NCBI GenBank assembly: GCA_002483285.1
Contig: DLHP01000030.1
Location: forward strand, 201,277 to 265,276
Reading direction: 5' to 3'
Origin: Flavobacterium sp. UBA7665
GTDB lineage: Bacteria; Bacteroidota; Bacteroidia; Flavobacteriales; Flavobacteriaceae
Length of the DNA: 64,000 nt
Position 1 is the stretch's first letter; each line of letters begins with the position of its first letter. The notes under the pieces are model-generated. The model ran no database searches and had not been told where the DNA came from. It was given only the letters and a program-made list of their open reading frames with translations. Of the stretch, positions 22,913-32,293 are shown piece after piece. Both the position numbers and the translations under genes were made by a program.

Positions 22913-24937
22913 TTAATTGTCCAACGGTAAAAAACCGAAATTCTTAGAATAGTTGAGCATCTGCTCGGCAAATGATTTGGGCTGCGTCACCTGAATTGAG
23001 ATGATGTTGCCTTTCTTATCCATTTTCGGGACCAGAACCGGATTCACAAAACCACTGTAAGGCGGCGCAGGGAATTGTTTGTTGCGTTCCAAAACCTCAG
23101 CATGGAGTTTCTGGTCTACCTTGACGCCGTAATTCTCAACGAGGCTTTTCCCGGCTTCGTAATCGCCTTCTGATTTGATGCGCTGCACTTCACGGAGCAA
23201 TTCGCCAAACAACGCATGCAATTTTTCATAGTTGGTGATATTGAAATACGTTTTGCCGTTGCGCGTGATTTTCTCAATTACATTGTCTTTCTGTCCTTTC
23301 TCAAAAGCCCAGGCACTCACCCACTGGCGATTGCGCATGTGTGATTCCTCGATGTTGGCACCGATTTCAAGGCGTACCAATTGCGTCATCAGTCCGTTTC
23401 TGATGTAACTGTCGTAAGACTCCATCCCAACTTTCTTCCAGTCGTCTACCAAACCTAGTTCTTGTAATTTTGGATTGTACAGATAGTACAATCCAACCAA
23501 ATCGGCGCGACCTTCTTCAAGGGTCGACGCATAACTTTTCAGGGTTTCTTTTGGCGTCCCAACACCTGCATTGATGCGACCCGAGGCGTGCCCCACCACT
23601 TCGTGCAAGGCCGTGTGCAACTTATCACCTAATTCACCGTACTTCTCGGCAAGCGCAATCTCCTCGGGGTCATTGGCAAATTCAAGCAATTTTCCTTTAC
23701 CGCCAGACTTTGAGTAGGCATCGATAATATTTCCAAGTGAAACCGATTTTGATCCATAGACGTCGCGGATCCAGTCGGCATTCGGGAGGTTTACCCCAAT
23801 GGGCGTACTTGGTGAAGAATCGGCCGATTCTCCGGCGACCACCACGGTTTTGTATGAAATCCCGACGACGTTTGCTTTTTTGTGCTCGGGCATGAGCGGC
23901 GAATTGTCTTCAAACCATTGGGCATTTTTAGAAACGACTTCCATCTTGGCCGACATATCGAAATCCTTGATCTGCACCACACCTTCCTGAGAACCGCGGT
24001 AACCGAGCGGGTCATTATACACCTCAATAAAACCGTTAATGTAATCGATGTTGCCTTCTGTAGCCTGCACCCATGCAATGTTGTAATCGTCCCAGGTTTT
24101 GAGGCTTCCGGTTTTGTAGAAATCGATCAGCAAACCAAGTGCATCGCCTTGCTTTTTATTTTCGGCTACGCCTTTGGCTTTTTCGAGCCAATAGATGATT
24201 TTGTCGATTGCCGAGCCGTACATTCCGCCACTTTTCCAGACTTTTTCCTCGAGCTGGCCATTGGCATTGCGCACGAGTTTGGAGTTAAGTCCGTAAGAAT
24301 AAGGTTTGGCCGGATCGGGGCTTTTCATGTTTCTATAAAAATCTTCTACTTCCTGCACCGTGATGCCCTTGTCGTAGAAATTCACGGCTGAGCCTGCTAG
24401 AAAACCTTTCGATTCATCGAGGTTGACTTTCTTGGCATCGGCATCATTGAACAAAATGTCGGCAAAATTGGCGTCGAGTTTGGTCTTTGTCGCCTTGAGG
24501 AGTTGGTTGAAATAGGCACGCGAAAACTCGGGTTTTATTTTGTCGCTCGAGTAATGGTGGTGGATTCCGTTAGAAAACCAAACGCGTTTGAGGTAAACGG
24601 TGAACTTTTTCCAATCGGCCGATTTCTTATCGCCTTTATAGTTCACATAAATGTTCTCGAGCGCCTTACGGATCCTAAGATTGTGTTTGTAGTTTTGGTC
24701 CCACATGATGTCGCGTCCCGACGTTCCGGCTTGCGTGAGGTAATACACCAGTTTTTGCTCCTTAAGTGTGAGTTTCTCGAAACCCGGAACCTGGTAACGG
24801 AGTACTTTAATATCTGCGAATTCCTCCACGACATGATTGAAAGTAGACGGTTTTGCAGCCTTTTTCTTTTGTTGCGCATAGCCGGCATTTAAAAAGCCGA
24901 CAGCCAGGAAAACGCAGGCGAATTGTAATAATTTCAT
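22913..24937 (-). CDS. Dipeptidyl peptidase III-type metallopeptidase (M49)
   Basis: 674 residues with a signal peptide (FLNAGYAQ). The M49 zinc motifs are visible: HEVVGH (HEXXGH) and about 50 residues later EEGRAD, the Glu ligand motif. It releases dipeptides from peptide N-termini; export suggests periplasmic peptide breakdown, unlike the cytosolic eukaryotic enzyme. A TATATTTG box at 24963-24970 lies 26 nt upstream. Monocistronic. Confidence 0.9.
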   Translation of the reverse strand: MKLLQFACVFLAVGFLNAGYAQQKKKAAKPSTFNHVVEEFADIKVLRYQVPGFEKLTLKEQKLVYYLTQAGTSGRDIMWDQNYKHNLRIRKALENIYVNYKGDKKSADWKKFTVYLKRVWFSNGIHHHYSSDKIKPEFSRAYFNQLLKATKTKLDANFADILFNDADAKKVNLDESKGFLAGSAVNFYDKGITVQEVEDFYRNMKSPDPAKPYSYGLNSKLVRNANGQLEEKVWKSGGMYGSAIDKIIYWLEKAKGVAENKKQGDALGLLIDFYKTGSLKTWDDYNIAWVQATEGNIDYINGFIEVYNDPLGYRGSQEGVVQIKDFDMSAKMEVVSKNAQWFEDNSPLMPEHKKANVVGISYKTVVVAGESADSSPSTPIGVNLPNADWIRDVYGSKSVSLGNIIDAYSKSGGKGKLLEFANDPEEIALAEKYGELGDKLHTALHEVVGHASGRINAGVGTPKETLKSYASTLEEGRADLVGLYYLYNPKLQELGLVDDWKKVGMESYDSYIRNGLMTQLVRLEIGANIEESHMRNRQWVSAWAFEKGQKDNVIEKITRNGKTYFNITNYEKLHALFGELLREVQRIKSEGDYEAGKSLVENYGVKVDQKLHAEVLERNKQFPAPPYSGFVNPVLVPKMDKKGNIISIQVTQPKSFAEQMLNYSKNFGFLPLDN

Positions 24938-24962
24938 CGTAAAACTGTTTTTGTTATGCTTA

Positions 24963-24970
24963 CAAATATA
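24963..24970 (-). promoter_or_regulatory. TAnnTTTG box for the M49 peptidase
   Basis: TATATTTG on the minus strand, 25 nt upstream of the start at 24937. Confidence 0.55.
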
Positions 24971-25065
24971 GGCAATCCTTGTGGTGCAGCGGGGATAAAT
25001 TCACGCAGAAATTTAATCCGGCTGCTATCGATTAAATTTTTAACTTTACGACACAAAACCTACCT

Positions 25066-26211
25066 ATGAGAATTGTTAAGTATATTTTTCTGCTGCTTTT
25101 GCTTGCCGTATTTGCCACCTCGGTTTATGTGGCTACGCAGAAAGGCGATTTCGATGTTTCGAGAACGGCGATCATCAAATCACCACGAACCATCGTATTT
25201 AATTATGTGAACGATTACCGAAATTGGGAAACCTTTGCCTCATGGGAGAACGAAAACCCGGGCATTCAATTCGACTATGGCAGAGACACTTCGGGCAAAG
25301 GCGGGTCGTATTCCTGGACTTTTGACGGCGAGGGCGGTGGTTCTAAAACCGTTATGGTACGCGAAAACGAAAGCATTTCCCAGAAAATGAATTTTAAAGG
25401 TTCGGCAGCCAATGTGCAATGGACATTCAAAGATACGGTTGGCGGTACCAAAGTAACCTGGCGTTCTAAAGGTCAGATGGGTTTCAATTTCAAGATCAAT
25501 AGTGTATTTCAGGGTGGCCCAGACCGCGTGATTGGAAATATGTTTGAAAAAAGCCTCGCCAATTTAGACAAAACCCTCGACTACGAACTCAAGACCTATA
25601 ATATCAAAGTCAACGGCATTGTTCAGAAAATAGGCGGTTATTACCTCAAGCAAACCATTACGAGCAAGATCTCGGATGTGCCTAAAAACCTGCGCATCAT
25701 GATGTCAAGGCTCGTACATTTCTTTGCCAAAAACAAGATTGTCATGAACGGCAAGCCTTTCGTTTTGTACCATACCTATGACTCGGCAAAGGGCATTACG
25801 AGAATGTCGGTCTGTATTCCGCTTAAGGAAGAGATTTTTGTTAGTGAAGGCAGCGACGTTTCGGTGGGGAAACTCAGTTCTTTTACAGCCGTTAAGACGA
25901 CGCTCAAGGGCGATTACTCACACCTCAAATCGGCCTGGGACAAAACTTTTGCTTACATTGACACCAATCACCTGACGCAGAGTCCAGACGGCGCATCGCT
26001 CGAGTTATATTCTAAAAGCATCCGCGAAGTGGCGTATCCTTCACAATGGGTTACCGAAATTTACATTCCGATACAACCCAAAGTATCGGCGCCCACACGA
26101 ATCGAGACTTCGCAAAGCGAACCCAAACCGCAAGCCAGTACCCCAAAAACAGCCGCAACACCAGCCACCGAAAGTCCTGCTGCCAAACCGGTAGAAACCG
26201 CTACGCCTTAA
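25066..26211 (+). CDS. SRPBCC / GyrI-like effector-binding domain membrane protein
   Basis: 381 residues. An N-terminal hydrophobic segment (IFLLLLLAVFATSVYVA) anchors it; residues about 30-175 form an SRPBCC (START-like) domain with the NYVNDYRNWETFASW opening, and about 185-335 a GyrI-like small-molecule binding domain. The tail from about residue 345 is Pro/Ala/Thr/Lys-rich and disordered. No DNA-binding domain is present, so it is not a regulator in itself. TAACTTTA box at 25041-25048. Ligand unknown. Confidence 0.85.
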   Translation: MRIVKYIFLLLLLAVFATSVYVATQKGDFDVSRTAIIKSPRTIVFNYVNDYRNWETFASWENENPGIQFDYGRDTSGKGGSYSWTFDGEGGGSKTVMVRENESISQKMNFKGSAANVQWTFKDTVGGTKVTWRSKGQMGFNFKINSVFQGGPDRVIGNMFEKSLANLDKTLDYELKTYNIKVNGIVQKIGGYYLKQTITSKISDVPKNLRIMMSRLVHFFAKNKIVMNGKPFVLYHTYDSAKGITRMSVCIPLKEEIFVSEGSDVSVGKLSSFTAVKTTLKGDYSHLKSAWDKTFAYIDTNHLTQSPDGASLELYSKSIREVAYPSQWVTEIYIPIQPKVSAPTRIETSQSEPKPQASTPKTAATPATESPAAKPVETATP

Positions 26212-26270
26212 ATATTTCACGCCAGCATTAAACCTTTACACAAGCGGCCACTCTAACCCAAAACATTTCT

Positions 26271-26810
26271 TTGGAAGAAAAGGATTTCATACTGCTGCTG
26301 CTCGACCCAAAAACGCAAAACGAGGCGTTTCAAAAGCTGTTGTCTGATTACCAGCGGCCGTTGTACAGCCATATCCGAAACATCGTGCTCAACCATGATG
26401 ATGCCGATGATGTGCTGCAAAACACCTTCATTAAAGTCTTCAGGCACCTCAAGGATTTTAAAGGAGAAAGCAAACTGTTTTCGTGGATGTACCGCATTGC
26501 CACTAATGAATCACTGACTTTCCTGAGCCAGAAAGCCAAACGCGGCGGTACAACCTCAGAAGCGATGCAGACCAAAGCGGTTGAGAATTTACGGGCCGAT
26601 GATTATTTCGACGGCAGTGAAATCCAACTCAAATTGCAAAAAGCGATTGTATTACTGCCCGAAAAACAACAGCTTGTTTTTAAGATGCGGTATTTTGAGG
26701 AAATCAAATATGAAGAAATGTCTGAAATACTGGGAACGTCGGTTGGAGCGCTCAAGGCCTCTTACCATCATGCGGTGAAGAAAATTGAAAATTTCATGAA
26801 CGCCAGTTAA
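26271..26810 (+). CDS. ECF RNA polymerase sigma factor (sigma-70 family)
   Basis: 179 residues with sigma region 2 (YSHIRNIVLNHDDADDVLQNTFIKVF) and region 4 (LLPEKQQLVFKMRYFEEIKYEEM, then GALKASYHHAVKKIE). TTG at 26271 is the start: it gives MEEKDFILLLLDPKTQNEAF, the usual beginning of this flavobacterial group. It is the first gene of a three-gene unit with a one-helix anti-sigma-like protein and a periplasmic sensor-like protein. 59 nt and no terminator separate it from the preceding gene. Confidence 0.92.
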   Translation: MEEKDFILLLLDPKTQNEAFQKLLSDYQRPLYSHIRNIVLNHDDADDVLQNTFIKVFRHLKDFKGESKLFSWMYRIATNESLTFLSQKAKRGGTTSEAMQTKAVENLRADDYFDGSEIQLKLQKAIVLLPEKQQLVFKMRYFEEIKYEEMSEILGTSVGALKASYHHAVKKIENFMNAS

Positions 26811-26840
26811 ACCATTACCAACTAATTTCGTCCAAAAGCC

Positions 26841-27254
26841 ATGAATAAATTTGAACTAGACAAGCAGCCAAAAGCGTCTTCGGGATTCAAAATCCCCGAG
26901 AATTATTTTGACGATTTTTCTGCAAAAATACTCGAAAAACTTCAGGATGACGATCGCAAAGTCATTCCTATCAACAGGAAAAAGAACCATTGGATGTATG
27001 CCGCTGCAGCCGTATTGGTGGTTTCTTTATCAATACCGTTTTACAATATCTTAAAAAAACCAACCGTAGCACTAGACAATGCCACACTCGAAAATTATAT
27101 CGCTGATCACAGCGGTATGTTAGATGCTGATTTTGTAGAACTGCTCGACGAAAAAGACCTGGATCAAATGAGCATCGATTCGAACATTGAGAATGACGCC
27201 ATTGAGGATTTGCTCTCCACCAATGCCAACTTAGAATCCTACCTTATCAATTAA
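26841..27254 (+). CDS. Putative anti-sigma factor, single-pass membrane protein
   Basis: 137 residues. The cytoplasmic N-terminus (about 45 residues, KIPENYFDDFSAKILEKL) precedes one membrane helix (WMYAAAAVLVVSLSIPFY), then an acidic periplasmic part (LDEKDLDQMSIDSNIENDAIEDL). Size, topology and its place between a sigma factor and a periplasmic protein suggest it holds the sigma factor; the usual anti-sigma zinc motif is absent, so this is inference. Confidence 0.72.
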   Translation: MNKFELDKQPKASSGFKIPENYFDDFSAKILEKLQDDDRKVIPINRKKNHWMYAAAAVLVVSLSIPFYNILKKPTVALDNATLENYIADHSGMLDADFVELLDEKDLDQMSIDSNIENDAIEDLLSTNANLESYLIN

Positions 27255-27265
27255 ATCACCTTGAC

Positions 27266-27721
27266 ATGAAAATATCCAAACTCCTTTCGTTGCTGCTCCT
27301 TTTTGTCTCATTGACTGCGTTTGCACAACCCAGGTTCAGGCAAAAAATGGAACAGATTAAAACGCTAAAAGTGGCTTACATCACCGATGAGCTGGAACTC
27401 ACACCCGATGAAGCCGCCAAATTCTGGCCGGTTTACAACGCTTATGATGACAAGCAGAAAGAACTGCGACAGGAAAAAATCCGTTCCTACCTAAACCGGA
27501 TGGATGGCGAAGACATCAATAAGATGAGTGAAAAGGAAGCCAACACTTTCCTAAACCAGATGGAAGATACTGAGGATGAACTGTACCAACTCCGCAAAAA
27601 ATTCATCGCCAACCTCAAAGGGATTTTACCCATAAAAAAAATCATCAAGCTCAAAAAAGCCGAAGAAGGCTTTAACCGCAAACTCCTCAGGCAATATCGC
27701 GATAAAAATCCAAAGGAGTAA
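27266..27721 (+). CDS. Periplasmic sensor-like protein of the ECF sigma module
   Basis: 151 residues with a signal peptide ending FAQ. The remainder is helical and highly charged: LTPDEAAKFWPVYNAYDDKQKELRQEKI and MSEKEANTFLNQMEDTEDELYQL, a pattern reminiscent of Spy/CpxP and of flavobacterial proteins named as sensors of ECF-type sigma factors. 11 nt after the anti-sigma-like gene. Its stop is immediately followed by the stop of the convergent gene, with no terminator between. Confidence 0.78.
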   Translation: MKISKLLSLLLLFVSLTAFAQPRFRQKMEQIKTLKVAYITDELELTPDEAAKFWPVYNAYDDKQKELRQEKIRSYLNRMDGEDINKMSEKEANTFLNQMEDTEDELYQLRKKFIANLKGILPIKKIIKLKKAEEGFNRKLLRQYRDKNPKE

Positions 27722-28759
27722 TCATTTGAAATGCAGCATAAACAAGCCATTTGGCCCGGCGGCCACGGCGGTGCTGCGATTCAGGAACCTTATGGTGTAG
27801 AGATCTTTTTGTTCGAGTAGTTTGGCCCAGGTTTTTCCCGAGTCAAACGAATACGCAAGTCCCGAAGCGCCTACACTTACTATTTGAGTGCCGTTGCTTT
27901 TGGGAACGAACTGTACACACGAGGCGTAACCAAAGCCTTCATTTTCTGCGAGCAACTCCCAGGTTTTCCCACCGTCTTTGGTAAGTGCTTTGTTCGCGGT
28001 TTGCTGGTAAGGCAAATCGTAATTGCCTCCGGCGACTACGCCTAATGTATCATTGTAAAAATCGGTGGTGAAGATTCCGGTCATGGGTAAACCTTGGACT
28101 ATGGGCGTTTCGAATACCTGCCAGGTTTGGGCCTGGTCGGGCGAATAGAAAATACGGGCTTTCTTTCCGCCCGAAACCACCCACGTCTTGCTTCCTTGCA
28201 CTGCGATGTTGGTATTGCTGGCTGCAAATGCCGCTTCTCCATCCGCTATCTTGGGTAAAAAGGAACAGGGTTGTTTTTGCCAGGAGTTTCCGCCGTCGTG
28301 CGTAATAAGGATCGAGAGACAATCCTGAATCGGGTCGCCTATGGCAATACCGTCGTTGTCGTTCCAGAACCGCATGCTGTCGTAAAAAACTTTCTCGTGG
28401 ATTTCTTCATAGACGAGTTTGGTTTGTTTACTGTCTTTAGCAATTTGGTAAAGTAAAGCCGGATTACCGATGTTGAGCAGATAAATATACCTGGATGTTT
28501 TAGCGATGCTGCGAAATTCGATGTCAGACTCGCGATGGCTTACGGTTCCTTGGAATTTTTGGTGGGTTTTGGTGTTGTAGAATCCAAATCGGCCTTTGTC
28601 GGCGGCAAACCAAACCAGGTCACCATCTGTTTCGATTGCGCGGATGCTGATTCTTTCGTGGATGATGGTATCCACGGTGACCGTTTTAAAAATCGAAGGC
28701 CTTTGCCCGAAAGCGGTGGTGATTAAAAACAACGATAAAAGCAGTATCAATTTTCTCAT
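27722..28759 (-). CDS. Secreted beta-propeller protein (BNR/YCF48-like)
   Basis: 345 residues with a signal peptide (ITTAFGQ). Several Asp-box-like repeats appear: THDGGNSWQ, SPDQAQTWQ, TKDGGKTWE, SFDSGKTWA, giving a six- or seven-bladed propeller. Such proteins are often called oxidoreductase or photosystem II stability factor-like, but no catalytic residues can be assigned. Likely periplasmic. Convergent with the sigma module without any spacer. Confidence 0.85.
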   Translation of the reverse strand: MRKLILLLSLFLITTAFGQRPSIFKTVTVDTIIHERISIRAIETDGDLVWFAADKGRFGFYNTKTHQKFQGTVSHRESDIEFRSIAKTSRYIYLLNIGNPALLYQIAKDSKQTKLVYEEIHEKVFYDSMRFWNDNDGIAIGDPIQDCLSILITHDGGNSWQKQPCSFLPKIADGEAAFAASNTNIAVQGSKTWVVSGGKKARIFYSPDQAQTWQVFETPIVQGLPMTGIFTTDFYNDTLGVVAGGNYDLPYQQTANKALTKDGGKTWELLAENEGFGYASCVQFVPKSNGTQIVSVGASGLAYSFDSGKTWAKLLEQKDLYTIRFLNRSTAVAAGPNGLFMLHFK

Positions 28760-28893
28760 CCGAATCCTTTATTTCAGGGCAATTTACAGCTTTTTAAGAA
28801 ATATATAACAGCCCATAGATTTTTACATTTTACTTACTGGCATGGTAGTTGAAAATCCGTGCCAAGCTATTCATTAACCTAATAAGTTGCCTT

Positions 28894-30072
28894 ATGAAAA
28901 CCAAAATAATTACCTCAGTACTCGGCTTATTTCTTGCGTTTCCGATTGTTGCACAAGATCGAACTACGGTCAATGCCATGAGTTCAGAAATCAGCGACAA
29001 CCTTGATTTGCGAGCAGTGGCTTCGGTTTTTGGAGATTCCCGAAACCTCGAGGATTTTGAAAGACGCCTCAACGATCCCAAATTGCAAATTTCCAACCTC
29101 GATCTCAACTACGATAACCAGGTCGATTATTTAAGGGTTGTCGAGTCGGTAGAAGGCTACACCCATTTAATTGTGATCCAATCGGTATTGGGACTGGATA
29201 CTTTTCAGGATGTCGCAACGATTGAGGTAGAACGCGATCAAAACAATCAAGTCAGCATTCAGGTTGTGGGTGATGTTTATATGTATGGTACAAACTATAT
29301 CTATGAACCTGTTTATGTTCAACCGCCTGTAATTTTTACCTCTTTTTGGATTGGAGGTTACAACCCGTATCGCTCTTCCTGGTATTGGGGTTATTACCCA
29401 ACCTACTACCATTACTGGAGACCTTATCCGATTCATCGCTATCGGAGAAATGTACACGTCCACATCAATACGCACAACCATTACAACTATGTTAACGTAA
29501 GGAGAAGTACAAGGGCAGTTGCGTTGTACAATGGTCGAAGGGCCAATTACGCCGAAAGACAGTATCCCAGTCGTTCTTTTTCGAGCAGGAATACTACAGT
29601 AACCAACAGGCGGGAACTGGAACAAGTTCGGAAAACCAACAATACCGAGACAAGGAATGGGCAGACCAGGAACGCAACTACACGTTCAAATAACACCGCT
29701 AGAACTACCGCGCCAGTGAGACAAGGTACTGCTACTGGAACGCGAACCACTACCAATCCGATTCGAGCCAACGGTGCTACCGGTGTAAGGACCAGCCCAA
29801 ACGCTGTTAAGCAAAACGCTACACCGAGAACACAGCCCAATACCGGCACCAGGATGAATAGCACACCCGTTCGAACAGACACACGCACCAATAATCCGGT
29901 GCAACAAAACACCCGGAACCAGAACAATGTGCCACGAGCCAATCCCCAGCCACGAGCATCTGCGCCGCAGTCCAATAGCCAAAGACAAAGCCCTCCGCAA
30001 AGACAGACGCCTCGCGCACCGGCTCAAAACCAAGGCGCAAGAAACAATGAACAGGGAGGCGGCAGAAGGTAG
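28894..30072 (+). CDS. Secreted protein with aromatic/His-rich core and Arg/Asn/Thr-rich tail
   Basis: 392 residues from the ATG at 28894, which gives a clean signal peptide (TSVLGLFLAFPIVAQ). Residues about 20-140 look folded (LNYDNQVDYLRVVE). Next comes a Tyr/Trp/Pro stretch (YNPYRSSWYWGYYPTYYHYW) and a His-rich piece (VHVHINTHNHYNYVNV). From about residue 215 to the end the chain is dominated by Arg, Asn, Thr, Gln and Pro with very few acidic residues, hence disordered and strongly basic. No known family; surface, DNA or polysaccharide binding can be imagined but not shown. Confidence 0.75.
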   Translation: MKTKIITSVLGLFLAFPIVAQDRTTVNAMSSEISDNLDLRAVASVFGDSRNLEDFERRLNDPKLQISNLDLNYDNQVDYLRVVESVEGYTHLIVIQSVLGLDTFQDVATIEVERDQNNQVSIQVVGDVYMYGTNYIYEPVYVQPPVIFTSFWIGGYNPYRSSWYWGYYPTYYHYWRPYPIHRYRRNVHVHINTHNHYNYVNVRRSTRAVALYNGRRANYAERQYPSRSFSSRNTTVTNRRELEQVRKTNNTETRNGQTRNATTRSNNTARTTAPVRQGTATGTRTTTNPIRANGATGVRTSPNAVKQNATPRTQPNTGTRMNSTPVRTDTRTNNPVQQNTRNQNNVPRANPQPRASAPQSNSQRQSPPQRQTPRAPAQNQGARNNEQGGGRR

Positions 30073-30095
30073 ATTTGCCCTTTATTTGAATGATT

Positions 30096-30128
30096 GGAAA
30101 CACTGCTTAGGCGGTGTTTCCTTTTTTT
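30096..30128 (+). terminator. Terminator after the Arg/Asn/Thr-rich protein gene
   Basis: GGAAACAC (30096-30103) / GTGTTTCC (30114-30121) stem followed by seven T. Confidence 0.8.
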
Positions 30129-30175
30129 AAATTCAATCTAATTAGTCCAACGACAAAAAAATAAAACCTCCAATT

Positions 30176-30207
30176 TTGTAATTATCTGTTTTATAGTGGT
30201 AAATTTG
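30176..30207 (+). promoter_or_regulatory. Complete -33/-7 promoter of kup
   Basis: TTG (30176-30178), a 21-nt spacer and TAAATTTG (30200-30207) match the Bacteroidota -33 and -7 elements; the ATG at 30230 follows 22 nt later. Confidence 0.65.
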
Positions 30208-30229
30208 TGGACTTTTTTTATCAGTTTAT

Positions 30230-32194
30230 ATGAGCGCTCAACATCACGGACTTCACAGTAAATTGACCTTCGGAGGTTTATTGATAACGTTAGGGATTAT
30301 TTACGGTGACATTGGGACTTCTCCGCTGTATGTAATGAAAGCCATCATCGGGTTGCATACCATCAATGCCGATATTGTACTTGGTGGCATCTCCTGCATC
30401 TTCTGGACCCTTACGCTTCAAACGACAATAAAATATGTATTGATTACGCTAAGCGCAGACAACCATGGTGAAGGCGGGATTTTTGCGCTGTATGCACTGG
30501 TAAAGCGCACGAAAGTCAAATGGTTGATTATTCCGGCAATTATAGGCGGAAGTGCACTTTTGGCCGACGGCATCATTACACCGCCAATCTCCGTATCCTC
30601 TGCAGTAGAGGGAATCCGCACCTTTTATCCCGATATCAACACCGTACCCATCGTCATCGGAATTTTGTTTGCCTTGTTCTACATCCAACAATTCGGGACC
30701 AAATTAGTTGGGAAGTTTTTTGCCCCGATGATGTTATTGTGGTTTGGAATGCTGGGCGTATTGGGCGTCCTTCAGATTGTAGACCACCCGGACGTATTTA
30801 GGGCCATTAACCCATATTACGCTTATCATTTATTGACCATCCATCCCGAAGGATTTTATGTACTGGGATTTGTGTTCCTTTGTACCACCGGAGCCGAAGC
30901 CCTGTATTCTGATATGGGACACTGCGGCAGGAAAAACATCCGTATCAGTTGGATTTTTGTCAAAACGACACTCGTGCTCAATTATTTTGGCCAGGCCGCG
31001 TACCTGATCCAACACGAAGGACAAACCTTAATGGAACTCGGCGGTGGCAAAAACGGCAATCCATTCTATCTCATTATGGCCGATTGGTTCCAACCTGCCG
31101 GAATCGTAATTGCTACCATTGCAGCAGTAATCGCTTCACAGGCATTAATCAGCGGTTCGTTTACCTTAATCAATGAGGCGATGCGTCTCAACTTCTGGCC
31201 AAAGGTAAAAATCAAATACCCAACAGAACTCAAGGGACAATTATACATTCCATCCATCAACTGGCTGTTGCTTGCCGGCTGTATCATGGTGGTTTTGCAT
31301 TTCGAGGAATCGAGCAATATGGAGGCGGCTTACGGACTCGCCATCGTACTTTGTATGATCATGACCACAATGTTGCTCAATTATTATATGATTATGAAAA
31401 GGGTTTCGTGGTACTTCATCACACCCATAATCCTGATTTACGTAGTGATCGAGTTTAGCTTCCTGATAGCCAACCTCAAGAAATTTACGCATGGTGGCTA
31501 TGTTACGCTGTTCATCGCCTGTGCGCTTATCGGTGTAATGGCAACCTGGTTCAAAGCGAAAAAAATCAGCAAAATGTACACGAAAATTGTCAAGATTGCC
31601 GATTATAAAAAAGTCCTTGCCGAACTCAGCGTGGATCTATCGATTCCAAAATACGCCACGCACTTGGTATACATGACCAATGCCAACCGCGTTGACGAAA
31701 TCGAGGAAAAAGTAATGTTTTCTATCCTACAGAAACGACCCAAACGCGCTGATATTTATTGGTTTGTCCATGTAAATATCCTAAGCGAACCCTATAAGAC
31801 CGAGTATAAGGTGACCGAAATCATCAAAGACGATTTGTTCCGTATCGATTTCAACCTCGGTTTCCGCGAACCCACCAAAATCAACCTGATGTTCAAGGAA
31901 GTACTGCGCGACATGGTGAAAAAAGGAGAAGTAGACGTGACGAGCCGTTACGAATCGCTCTCCAAAAACAACATCATCGGCGACTTTAAATTTGTACTCT
32001 CAGAGAAATTCCTTTCTAACGACAGCGATATGCGTTGGGACGAGAAAATCATCATGAACACTTATTTCATGATTAAAAAACTGAGCTTGTCTGAAGAAAA
32101 GGCATTTGGCCTCGACAGCAGTTCGGTAAAAATCGAGAAGTTCCCACTTGTGTTGCATCCGCCAGAAAAAATGTGCCTTACGCGAATCCAATAA
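30230..32194 (+). CDS. kup: KUP/HAK/KT family potassium transporter
   Basis: 654 residues, a proton-coupled K+ uptake system of the inner membrane. The N-terminal family motif GIIYGDIGTSPLYVMKA is intact; about 12 membrane helices occupy roughly the first 450 residues, with the typical ALISGSFTLINEAMRL segment, followed by a cytoplasmic C-terminal domain of about 200 residues. It has its own promoter and terminator, so it is monocistronic. Confidence 0.95.
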   Translation: MSAQHHGLHSKLTFGGLLITLGIIYGDIGTSPLYVMKAIIGLHTINADIVLGGISCIFWTLTLQTTIKYVLITLSADNHGEGGIFALYALVKRTKVKWLIIPAIIGGSALLADGIITPPISVSSAVEGIRTFYPDINTVPIVIGILFALFYIQQFGTKLVGKFFAPMMLLWFGMLGVLGVLQIVDHPDVFRAINPYYAYHLLTIHPEGFYVLGFVFLCTTGAEALYSDMGHCGRKNIRISWIFVKTTLVLNYFGQAAYLIQHEGQTLMELGGGKNGNPFYLIMADWFQPAGIVIATIAAVIASQALISGSFTLINEAMRLNFWPKVKIKYPTELKGQLYIPSINWLLLAGCIMVVLHFEESSNMEAAYGLAIVLCMIMTTMLLNYYMIMKRVSWYFITPIILIYVVIEFSFLIANLKKFTHGGYVTLFIACALIGVMATWFKAKKISKMYTKIVKIADYKKVLAELSVDLSIPKYATHLVYMTNANRVDEIEEKVMFSILQKRPKRADIYWFVHVNILSEPYKTEYKVTEIIKDDLFRIDFNLGFREPTKINLMFKEVLRDMVKKGEVDVTSRYESLSKNNIIGDFKFVLSEKFLSNDSDMRWDEKIIMNTYFMIKKLSLSEEKAFGLDSSSVKIEKFPLVLHPPEKMCLTRIQ

Positions 32195-32198
32195 ATCC

Positions 32199-32227
32199 AA
32201 AGCACTGCGAGAAACAGTGCTTTTTTT
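32199..32227 (+). terminator. Terminator of kup
   Basis: Perfect 9-bp stem AAAGCACTG / CAGTGCTTT with a following T-run, 4 nt after the stop. Confidence 0.8.
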
Positions 32228-32266
32228 ATGGATTTTTTTTAACATACACTTTTGCCTTTTTAATAC

Positions 32267-32274
32267 TACCTTTG
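32267..32274 (+). promoter_or_regulatory. TAnnTTTG box for the RsmB-like gene
   Basis: TACCTTTG, 19 nt before the ATG at 32294. Confidence 0.55.
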
Positions 32275-32293
32275 CCCGCTTGCATTTAAAGAA

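Noticed and set aside
29547..30103. Several long open frames on the minus strand
   Set aside because: They lie opposite the Arg/Asn/Thr-rich coding region and arise from its biased composition; no promoter or family features.
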